Shown: in pieces, positions 6,849 through 13,223 of the stretch
How positions within the stretch are numbered: position 1 is the first letter of the stretch
Layout of the letters: each line of letters starts with the position of its first letter
From: Crenothrix polyspora
GTDB lineage: Bacteria > Pseudomonadota > Gammaproteobacteria > Methylococcales > Methylomonadaceae
Direction: 5' to 3'
NCBI GenBank assembly: GCA_945903675.1
Contig: CAMDOP010000048.1
Span: 1 to 14,819 of the forward strand
Length of the DNA: 14,819 nt
Program-made: the position numbers and the translations under genes
The notes under the pieces: model-generated
What the model saw: only the letters and a program-made list of their open reading frames with translations
What the model was told of the DNA's origin: nothing
The model's database searches: none

Positions 6849-7112
6849 TCTCGTTTGCTCGCGCCGAGCACCGCAGGTTTTGTCGGGATTAGCCCGAAGG
6901 GGCGCGGCATGGATGCCGCGCGTCGGTAGGAGGGCAGGAAGCCCTCTCTACCGTCCCCCGACAAAACCGAGGAGCGCAGGAAGAAGCGACAATCGAGCCG
7001 CCTTTTCTTTGGATACTTTCTTTTGGCGGAGCAAAAGAAAGTATCTCGCCTTCGGGTGCGAATACCCGATTCAAATAATTGTCGCGATAGCGATCTCATT
7101 ATTTGTTTTTAA
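6849..7112 (+). repeat. GC-rich interspersed palindromic repeat, copy A
   Basis: This 264-base element is much richer in GC than its surroundings and recurs inverted as copy B at 12445-12705. Its internal stems are nested: GGTTTTGTCGGG/CCCGACAAAACC (6876-6887 with 6957-6968) encloses GCGCGGCAT/ATGCCGCGC (6902-6921) and GGTAGGAGGGC/GCCCTCTCTACC (6925-6952). ATACTTTCTTTT/AAAAGAAAGTAT (7013-7044) and TCGGGT/ACCCGA (7052-7069) follow. There is no transposase gene and no clear terminal inverted repeat or target duplication, so it may be a non-autonomous (MITE-like) element or an extragenic repeat. The open reading frames across it are by-products of the palindromes. It occupies most of the 512-base gap between purB and gloB, and the remaining flanks show no gene. 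Confidence 0.85.
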
Positions 7113-7202
7113 CATAAGAATGGTTATGTAACATAAGTAGGCTATTACGATGCTAAACTAAGGACTTACGGTATTCGACCTCCTTTATAGAGTCACAACA
7201 TC

Positions 7203-7967
7203 ATGCTGGATATACTACAAATTCCCGTGTTAAACGATAACTACATCTATATGCTGCATGATAGCGTTAGCTTAGAAACCGCAGTGATTGATCCGGCTTT
7301 GGAACAGCCCGTATTGGATGTATTGGCTGAGAAAGGCTGGCAACTGAGTTTTATTTTAAACACTCATCATCATTGGGATCATGTCGGTGCCAACTTAGCC
7401 TTAAAGCAACAAACTGGCTGTAAGATTATCGCCGCAGCATCAGATCGAGAGCGTATTCCGGGTATTGATGTCGGTGTTAAGCAGGGCGATGTGTTTTCTT
7501 TAGGTCAGCATCAGGCTCAGGTTTTAGTGACACCAGGGCATACTAGCGGCCATGTGGTTTATTATTTTGCGGGGGATCAAGCTTTGTTTTGTGGTGATAC
7601 CTTATTTGTTATGGGCTGTGGTCGCCTATTTGAAGGTACTCCGGGGCAAATGTATAAGTCCTTACAGACCTTAAAGGCTTTGCCTCCTTCAACACGGGTG
7701 TACTGCACACATGAATATACTTTGGCTAATGCCGAGTTTGCCTTAAGCGTAGAGCCAGATAATAGTGATTTACAACAAAAGTTCTTAGCTGTAGCTGAGC
7801 TTAGAGCCATCAATAAGCCGACAGTCCCCTCTACGATTGCTGAAGAAATAGCCACTAATCCATTCTTTAGAGTGGATAGTATCAATATACAAAAAGAATT
7901 AGGCTTAGTCGGTGCTGCAGCTGATGTTGTGTTTGCAGCCTTAAGGCAGCGTAAAGATAGTTTTTGA
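7203..7967 (+). CDS. gloB: Hydroxyacylglutathione hydrolase (glyoxalase II)
   Basis: GloB hydrolyses S-lactoylglutathione to lactate and glutathione, the second step of methylglyoxal detoxification. The 254-residue protein is full length for the family. It has the metallo-beta-lactamase metal site THHHWDH (His55, His57, Asp59, His60), with His113 in GHTSGH, the bridging Asp132 in FCGDTLF, and His170 in THEYT. GCGRLFEGTPGQMY (138-151) is typical of glyoxalase II and separates it from generic beta-lactamase-fold hydrolases. The C-terminal glutathione-binding helical part (about 175-254) includes NPFFR near 219-223. The ATG at 7203 begins the expected MLDILQIPVLNDNYIY start. No strong ribosome binding site precedes it. 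It stands alone after repeat copy A and converges on lysS. Confidence 0.95.
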   Translation: MLDILQIPVLNDNYIYMLHDSVSLETAVIDPALEQPVLDVLAEKGWQLSFILNTHHHWDHVGANLALKQQTGCKIIAAASDRERIPGIDVGVKQGDVFSLGQHQAQVLVTPGHTSGHVVYYFAGDQALFCGDTLFVMGCGRLFEGTPGQMYKSLQTLKALPPSTRVYCTHEYTLANAEFALSVEPDNSDLQQKFLAVAELRAINKPTVPSTIAEEIATNPFFRVDSINIQKELGLVGAAADVVFAALRQRKDSF

Positions 7968-7992
7968 TGATTCCCACGTAGAACCTACAAAG

Positions 7993-8051
7993 TTGGAGTA
8001 AAACAGCTTTAGCTGTTTTACAAAGCAATAGCTAAAGCTATTGCACTCCAA
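7993..8051. repeat. Y-shaped palindromic element downstream of gloB
   Basis: An outer stem TTGGAGT/ACTCCAA (7993-7999 with 8045-8051) encloses two perfect hairpins side by side. The first is TAAAACAGCT/AGCTGTTTTA (7999-8020, sharing one base with the outer stem). The second is GCAATAGCT/AGCTATTGC (8025-8044). The result is a three-way junction starting 25 bases after the gloB stop codon. It could be a transcript end, but the geometry is more regular than a normal terminator. Confidence 0.6.
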
Positions 8052-8060
8052 GCTCGTAGG

Positions 8061-8114
8061 CCGGATAAGCAAAGCGCATCCGGTATCAACGGTGGATGCG
8101 CTATGCTTATCCAC
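8061..8114. repeat. REP/BIME-like inverted pair between gloB and lysS
   Basis: GGATAAGCAAAGCGCATCC (8063-8081) and GGATGCGCTATGCTTATCC (8094-8112) are inverted copies matching at 18 of 19 positions around a 12-base spacer. Each half is itself an imperfect hairpin: CCGGAT...ATCCGG in the left, GGTGGAT...ATCCACC in the right. Two inverted hairpin units in an intergenic gap is the layout of REP pairs (BIMEs). The long stem also lies where convergent gloB and lysS transcripts end. No transposase is nearby. Confidence 0.65.
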
Positions 8115-8217
8115 CCTATATAACCGCTCTGGTACAACTACTATTACTTTGAACGCCGTAGGGACAGGTCGCGACGCCTAATAATTGTTATCGTTTCCAC
8201 GTCCTGCATCACTGACT

Positions 8218-9717
8218 TTAAGCCTTAGGACGCATATGCGGAAATAACAAGACATCACGAATAGAGGGGGCATCGGTAAATAACATCACTAAGCGATCTA
8301 TACCTATGCCTTCACCCGCAGTAGGTGGCATGCCGTGTTCTAAGGCGATAATATAATCAGCATCAAAATGCATGGCTTCATCATCGCCGGCTTCTTTTTC
8401 TTCAACTTGTTTTTGAAAACGTGCGGCTTGATCTTCAGCATCATTTAACTCGGTAAAGCCGTTGGCGATTTCTCTACCACCCACAAAAAACTCAAAGCGA
8501 TCGGTAACATGAGGGTTGTCATCATTACGTCTTGCTAATGGAGACACTTCAACAGGATAGGCAGTAATGAAGGTTGGATTCATCAAACGGCTTTCTACGG
8601 TTTTCTCAAAAATCTCAATTTGTATCTTACCCAGGCCATAACCGTCTTTAACTGGAATCTTTAAGTTTTGGGCAACGCTAAGAGCGGCCTCACGACTATC
8701 AAGATCAACCGCTGTTAAGTCAGGATTAAAGTGCAGGATAGACTCAACCACCGTCATGCGATCAAAGGGTTTGCCAAAATCATAGGTTTCACCTTGATAA
8801 GTGACTTCTGTTATACCCATCACTTCTAAGGCAATACCTCGCAACATAGCTTCGGTTAAATCCATTAAGTCATGATATTCAGCATAGGCTTGATAAAACT
8901 CCAGCATAGTGAATTCTGGATTATGGCGCGTTGATAAGCCTTCGTTACGAAAGTTACGGTTGATTTCAAAGACGCGTTCAAAGCCACCGACGACTAAGCG
9001 TTTTAAATACAGTTCAGGCGCTATACGCAAAAACATGTCCATATCTAGGGCATTATGATGTGTGGTAAAAGGACGCGCGGTCGCTCCACCAGGGATAACT
9101 TGCATCATAGGCGTTTCAACTTCCAAGAACTGACGTTCAATTAGAAATTGGCGAATATAGGCGACTATTTTAGAACGAATTAAGAAGGTATCTCGCGATT
9201 GCTCGCTCATGATTAAATCTAAATACCGCTGACGGTATTTGATTTCTTGATCGGCAAGGCCATGAAACTTTTCAGGTAAGGGTCTTAAGGCTTTAGTTAA
9301 TAATCGAATATCATCGACCTTAATACTCAATTCACCGGTTTGGGTAACAAAGAGCACGCCTTCTGCTCCGACAATGTCACCAATGTCCCATTTTTTAAAT
9401 TGTTCGTTATAAAAGTTTTCGGGCAGGGTGTCTCTAGTGATATAAAGCTGAATCTTACCTGACATATCTTGAATATGAGCAAAGCTGGCTTTACCCATCA
9501 CTCGGCGAGTCATCATTCTGCCAGCCAGTTTGACGCGCACGGGTTCGGCTTCTAGTTCTTCTTTAGTCTTTTCGCCATATTTAGCAAACAATTCCCCTGC
9601 AACCACATTACGACGAAAGTCGGTAGGAAAGGCGATGCCGCCGTTTTCTCGTAGTTCATTTAATTTGCTACGGCGTTGTTTAATTTGTTCTTGTTCGTCT
9701 TGTTGTATGTCTGACAT
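8218..9717 (-). CDS. lysS: Lysyl-tRNA synthetase, class II
   Basis: LysRS charges tRNA-Lys in the cytoplasm in two steps through lysyl-adenylate. The 499 residues match the E. coli length of 505. An N-terminal OB-fold anticodon-binding domain (about 62-145, GRMMTRRVMGKASFAHIQD) is followed by the class II catalytic core. Motif 1 lies around ETPMMQVIPGGA (201-212), motif 2 is FRNEGLSTRHNPEFTMLE (256-273), and motif 3 is GEGIGIDRLVMLF (468-480) with its ATP-binding arginine. The C-terminus LLFPHMRPKA is the usual ending. The ATG at 9717 gives the expected short leader and has no strong Shine-Dalgarno. It follows prfB by 53 bases on the same strand, the conserved prfB-lysS operon, so expression is probably driven mainly from the prfB promoter. 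Confidence 0.97.
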   Translation of the reverse strand: MSDIQQDEQEQIKQRRSKLNELRENGGIAFPTDFRRNVVAGELFAKYGEKTKEELEAEPVRVKLAGRMMTRRVMGKASFAHIQDMSGKIQLYITRDTLPENFYNEQFKKWDIGDIVGAEGVLFVTQTGELSIKVDDIRLLTKALRPLPEKFHGLADQEIKYRQRYLDLIMSEQSRDTFLIRSKIVAYIRQFLIERQFLEVETPMMQVIPGGATARPFTTHHNALDMDMFLRIAPELYLKRLVVGGFERVFEINRNFRNEGLSTRHNPEFTMLEFYQAYAEYHDLMDLTEAMLRGIALEVMGITEVTYQGETYDFGKPFDRMTVVESILHFNPDLTAVDLDSREAALSVAQNLKIPVKDGYGLGKIQIEIFEKTVESRLMNPTFITAYPVEVSPLARRNDDNPHVTDRFEFFVGGREIANGFTELNDAEDQAARFQKQVEEKEAGDDEAMHFDADYIIALEHGMPPTAGEGIGIDRLVMLFTDAPSIRDVLLFPHMRPKA

Positions 9718-9770
9718 GGGATTTAGTAATTAAATGATTAAGTAAAATAACGGTGGTTGATCTAGACGGC

Positions 9771-10869
9771 TTAGAGTCCGCTTTTTAGACTAGCTTCAAT
9801 AAACTGATCCAAATCGCCATCTAGCACGGCTTGAGTATTGCCTGTTTCTACGCCGGTGCGTAAATCCTTGATGCGTGACTGATCTAGCACATAAGAACGG
9901 ATTTGACTGCCCCAGCCTATGTCGGATTTGGTATCTTCTAAGGCTTGAGCTGATTCACTGCGCTTACGCATTTCCAGTTCATACAACTTGGCTTTTAATT
10001 GCTTCATAGCGGTCGCACGATTTTTATGTTGCGAACGATCACTTTGACATTGTACGACGATGCCCGTTGGGTTATGAGTCATACGCACAGCAGATTCAGT
10101 TTTATTGACATGCTGACCACCGGCACCACTAGCACGGTATACATCGATGCGTATATCGGCGGGGTTAATGTCGATATCAATATCGTCATCAATTTCTGGT
10201 GAGACAAAGACTGAGGCAAAGGAGGTATGTCTACGATTGCCAGAGTCAAAAGGTGATTTTCTGACTAGCCTATGTACACCCGTTTCAGTACGCAACCAAC
10301 CAAAGGCGTATTCACCTTCAAAGCGAATAGTGGCGCTTTTAATGCCAGCGACATCTCCTTGTGATTCTTCAATAAGTTCGGTTTTAAAGCCTTTGCGTTC
10401 ACCCCAACGTAAAAACATACGTTCGATGATGGATGCCCAATCTTGCGCTTCGGTACCACCTGAGCCAGATTGTATGTCCAAGAAGGCGTTGTTGGGATCC
10501 ATTTCACCAGAGAACATGCGTCGAAACTCAAGATCAGCAACTCTTTTTTCAAAATGCGCTAAATCATCGATTACGGTTTCTACCGTTTCTTCGTCATCGT
10601 CTTCTATAGCCATAGCTAGTAGCTCTTCGGCATCTGCCAAGCCACGCTCTAGGTCATTAATGGTGTTAACAATGACTTCCAATTGCCCGCGTTCTTTACC
10701 TAAGGTTTGTGCGAGTTCGGGATTATCCCAAATCTTAGGGTTTTCTAGTTCTCGTAAAACTTCGACTAAGCGTTCATTCTTAACATCAAAGTCAAAGATA
10801 CCCCCTAAGGGAGTCACCACGACTTTTTAAGTCGGCTATTTTATTTCTAATCGGATTTATTTCTTGCAT
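9771..10869 (-). CDS. prfB: Peptide chain release factor 2, made by programmed +1 frameshift
   Basis: RF2 recognises UAA and UGA stop codons and triggers peptide release. The gene is split: 25 codons from the ATG at 10869 (MQEINPIRNKIADLKSRGDS...) end in an in-frame TGA at 10792-10794. Skipping the T at 10794 moves the ribosome into the frame that runs to 9771. The joined protein is 365 residues, the E. coli length. Anticodon-mimicking SPF falls at 205-207, the catalytic GGQ at 250-252, and residue 246 is Ala, the form found in most bacteria rather than the Thr of E. coli K-12. SGSGGTEAQDWASI marks the conserved centre. A reading that starts at the GTG at 10820 would miss the true N-terminus. 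The upstream ribosome binding site is weak. lysS follows after 53 bases. Confidence 0.97.
10791..10806 (-). promoter_or_regulatory. prfB programmed +1 frameshift site
   Basis: On the minus strand the sequence reads AGG GGG TAT CTT TGA C. The AGGGGG (10801-10806) acts as an internal Shine-Dalgarno three bases before the slippery CTT (10795-10797), which is followed by the in-frame TGA and a C. This is identical to the E. coli RF2 autoregulatory site: when RF2 is scarce, slow termination at UGA favours slipping into the +1 frame. Confidence 0.97.
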
Positions 10870-10945
10870 GGTGTTACGTTTTACCTATGACAGTCGATAG
10901 CCAATGCCAGAAAGCATAGCTCGATGAAAACTTTAAAAAGGCTTG

Positions 10946-10951
10946 ATTATA
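10946..10951 (-). promoter_or_regulatory. Candidate -10 of the prfB-lysS promoter
   Basis: A perfect TATAAT on the minus strand lies 77 bases upstream of the prfB ATG. Only a poor -35 (ATGAAT, 10969-10974) sits 17 bases further up. It is the best candidate in the 312-base prfB-parA gap, but a single hexamer in AT-rich DNA is weak evidence. Confidence 0.35.
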
Positions 10952-11078
10952 AACTATAAGCGGCTTGTATTCATGTAGAACTTGGCTTGATGTTATTATT
11001 TAGTTTAAGTAGGTAGTTGTTTGTGGATTTACCCAAGGTAGAGGTCTGTGCTTATGGTCGTTTTAACTAGATAGTGTG

Positions 11079-11109
11079 TTGACAAATTCGTATAGCTGTT
11101 TTGTTTATA
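11079..11109 (+). promoter_or_regulatory. Candidate promoter of the parA-like gene and dtd
   Basis: A consensus -35 TTGACA (11079-11084) is followed by TTTATA (11104-11109) after 19 bases, longer than the preferred 17. TAGAAT at 11113-11118 is a better -10 by sequence but is too far from this -35. The rest of the 312-base divergent gap (10870-11181) shows no gene or further structure. Confidence 0.35.
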
Positions 11110-11181
11110 AGCTAGAATGATCGCATAACAATATAATAATTAATTGGATAGTAATTGATTTTTAACACATAGGCGTATTTG

Positions 11182-11928
11182 ATGAAGATCATAGCTTTAT
11201 ACAGTATTAAGGGTGGTGTCGGTAAAACCTCAAGCGCGGTTAATTTGGCCTATATTTCTGCCAGCAAAGGTTATCGCACCTTGGTTTGGGATTTAGATCC
11301 TCAAGGCGCTAGCAGTTATTATTTTAGGATTAAACCTAAAATCAAAGGTGGCAGCAAAGACCTTATAGCAGGAAAGCGTGATCTGGAAGGCTTGATTAAG
11401 GGGACTGATTTTGCAAATCTAGATTTGTTGCCTGCGGATTTCTCATTTAGAAATTTAGATCTGGTTTTGGATACCAAAAAGAAGCCTACTTCACAAATTA
11501 GAAAGTTACTTAAGCCGTTGGCTGATGACTACGATTTTATATTCTTAGATTGTCCACCCAATATTTCTCTACTTTCAGAGGCGGTTTTTGCTGCGGCCGA
11601 TATTTTATTGTCACCTATCATTCCGACTACCTTGTCTTTACGAACGCTAGAGCAACTAAAAGCCTTTATAGCTGAGAATAATCTGGATAATCTTGCTTTG
11701 ATTCCTTTTTTCTCCATGGCCGACCGCCGAAAAAAGATGCATAAAGATATAATGGAGAACCTAGTTAAGAATCACCCTGAAATATTATCAACGGCTATTC
11801 CTTATGCCTCTGATATAGAGCGCATGGGGCTTGAACGTCAACCTCTAGGTGGCTTTATGAATAAAAGCAAGTCTATGGATGCTTATCATGAGTTATGGCA
11901 GGAAGTGATGATGCGTGTTGACGGATAA
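11182..11928 (+). CDS. Orphan ParA-family ATPase
   Basis: This 248-residue protein is a ParA/MinD-type deviant Walker ATPase of the kind that positions chromosomes, plasmids or protein complexes by ATP-driven DNA or membrane binding. The deviant Walker A KGGVGKT (10-16) has the signature first lysine, followed by WDLDPQG (36-42, Walker A' aspartates) and FLDCPPN (121-127, Walker B). There is no N-terminal helix-turn-helix and no C-terminal amphipathic MinD helix. The translation starts at the ATG at 11182; the TTG just before it is unnecessary, and AGGCG lies about eight bases upstream of the ATG. No parB or parS-like site is seen. The next gene on the same strand, dtd, starts 33 bases later, so the two are probably cotranscribed. 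Cargo unknown; a chromosomal partition ParA is unlikely without ParB. Confidence 0.9.
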   Translation: MKIIALYSIKGGVGKTSSAVNLAYISASKGYRTLVWDLDPQGASSYYFRIKPKIKGGSKDLIAGKRDLEGLIKGTDFANLDLLPADFSFRNLDLVLDTKKKPTSQIRKLLKPLADDYDFIFLDCPPNISLLSEAVFAAADILLSPIIPTTLSLRTLEQLKAFIAENNLDNLALIPFFSMADRRKKMHKDIMENLVKNHPEILSTAIPYASDIERMGLERQPLGGFMNKSKSMDAYHELWQEVMMRVDG

Positions 11929-11961
11929 TAATGATTGAGTGGGTCCTAGGAAGATGAATAT

Positions 11962-12411
11962 ATGATCTCAATTATTCAGCGTGTCAATATGGCAAAGGTG
12001 ACGGTAAATCATAAAGACATCGCTGAAATTGATGTAGGTATTATGGCTCTGGTTGCCGTCGAGAAAGACGATACGCCTAAAGAGACTGAGCGCTTGCTGG
12101 AGCGTATATTGAATTTTAGGATTTTTTCTGATGAGCAAGATCGCATGAATCTAAGCTTAAGAGATATTCATGGGGGATTGCTGATCGTTCCACAATTTAC
12201 CTTAGCAGCTGATACCCAAAAAGGTAATCGCCCTAGTTTTATTTCAGGCGCAGCACCAGAACAAGCCCAGCAATTGTTTAGCTATCTGCAACAAGTTGCC
12301 TTGGCTGTTTATCCAACGGTGCAATTCGGACAGTTTGGTGCTGATATGCAAGTATCGTTAATTAATAATGGTCCTGTTACCTTTACTTTACGAACCTCTA
12401 AATTGCTGTGA
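11962..12411 (+). CDS. dtd: D-aminoacyl-tRNA deacylase
   Basis: Dtd hydrolyses D-amino acids (and glycine on tRNA-Ala) from mischarged tRNAs, a chiral proofreading step. The 149-residue protein is close to the 145 of E. coli, and MISIIQRV begins as expected. The Gly-cisPro motif NNGPVTF (135-141), which places the active site across the dimer interface, is intact. The other active-site motif, usually SQFTL, reads PQFTL here: Pro77 replaces the serine, while Gln78, Phe79 and Thr80 are kept. AADTQKGNRPSF (82-93) is the usual following stretch. AGGA about ten bases upstream could serve as ribosome binding site. It lies 33 bases after the ParA-family gene, probably in one transcript. Confidence 0.93.
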   Translation: MISIIQRVNMAKVTVNHKDIAEIDVGIMALVAVEKDDTPKETERLLERILNFRIFSDEQDRMNLSLRDIHGGLLIVPQFTLAADTQKGNRPSFISGAAPEQAQQLFSYLQQVALAVYPTVQFGQFGADMQVSLINNGPVTFTLRTSKLL

Positions 12412-12444
12412 TTATTTACTGGTTTTACTCAGTTATTAAGCGGT

Positions 12445-12705
12445 TTAAAAACAAATAATGAGGTCGCTATCGCGACGATGCGTTAATCGGGTAATCGCAC
12501 CCGAAGGCGAGGTACTTTCTTTTGCTGCGCTAAAAGAAAGTACCCAAAGAAAAGGCGGCTCGATTGCCGCTGCTTCCTGCGCTCCTCGGTTTTGTCGGGG
12601 GCGGCAGAGAGGGCGTCCTGCCCTCCTACCGACGCGCGGCATCCATGCCGCGCCCCTTCGGGCTAATCCCAACAAAATCTGCGGTGCTCGGCGCGGCAAA
12701 CGAGA
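12445..12705 (-). repeat. GC-rich interspersed palindromic repeat, copy B (inverted relative to A)
   Basis: This 261-base copy matches copy A in reverse complement end to end, with scattered substitutions and a few short indels. The hairpin ATGCCGCGC/GCGCGGCAT is intact, and the TACTTTCTTTT stem has changed on both arms so that pairing is kept. The long outer stem is partly degraded (CCCAACAAAATC in place of CCCGACAAAACC). The element fills most of the 350-base dtd-tadA gap, and the flanks at 12412-12444 and 12706-12761 show nothing else. Open reading frames across it are not genes. Confidence 0.85.
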
Positions 12706-12761
12706 TTAAGTCGACGACGTAACTGCGCAATATTAATTATCAACTCAAGTAGAAACCAGTT

Positions 12762-13223
12762 ATGGAGATAGATCCTAGTATTGATGAGGCATGGATGCGT
12801 TATGCCTTTAGATTGGCTCAACGAGCTGAAGAGCAGGGTGAAGTGCCCGTGGGTTCAGTCATTGTAAAAGATAATCGATGTATTGCTGAAGGTTGGAATT
12901 CGGTTATTGAGCGTCATGATCCAACCGCTCACGCTGAAATAGTCGCCTTAAGAGCAGCCGGTTTAGCTTTGGAAAACTACCGTTTAGGTGCGGTTACGCT
13001 TTATGTAACCTTAGAGCCTTGTGTTATGTGTATGGGAGCCATGAGCAATGCGCGTATTAATCGGTTGGTGTTTGGTGCTTATGATGCCAAACGAGGCGCT
13101 GTTTGTAATGCCTTGAGCCTTACCGACGCCAGCTTTTTAAATCATCATATTAACTGGGTCGGTGGAGTTTTAGAGCATGACTGCTCTGGCTTGTTACGTG
13201 ACTTTTTTAAAGCTAGGCGCTGA
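12762..13223 (+). CDS. tadA: tRNA-specific adenosine deaminase
   Basis: TadA converts the wobble adenosine A34 of tRNA-Arg(ACG) to inosine, allowing CGU, CGC and CGA to be read by one tRNA. The 153-residue protein has the cytidine/deoxycytidylate deaminase zinc site: His57 and the proton-shuttling Glu59 in TAHAEIVALR, then Cys87 and Cys90 in EPCVMC. The flanking stretches EVPVGSVIV and RHDPTAHAE are TadA-typical. The ATG at 12762 gives an N-terminus like that of E. coli (a few residues, then EAWMRYAFRLAQRA), but its ribosome binding site is weak. The Met at residue 12 has a better one (GAGG, five bases away) and is the alternative start. The TGA stop directly abuts the stop of pgi on the other strand. 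Confidence 0.95.
   Translation: MEIDPSIDEAWMRYAFRLAQRAEEQGEVPVGSVIVKDNRCIAEGWNSVIERHDPTAHAEIVALRAAGLALENYRLGAVTLYVTLEPCVMCMGAMSNARINRLVFGAYDAKRGAVCNALSLTDASFLNHHINWVGGVLEHDCSGLLRDFFKARR

Noticed and set aside
6845..7131. Several reading frames of 61-84 codons on both strands over repeat copy A
   Set aside because: They are generated by the GC-rich palindromic repeat and recur over copy B with the same peptide text on both strands, as expected of a repeat and not of genes.
10147..10830. 227-codon plus-strand reading frame opposite prfB
   Set aside because: It lies wholly antisense to the strongly conserved RF2 coding region and its serine-rich translation matches nothing recognisable.
12445..12709. 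Reading frames of 83-84 codons on both strands over repeat copy B
   Set aside because: Same reason as for copy A: they share peptide strings such as LARRGAAWMPRVGRRAG only because the underlying DNA is repeated.
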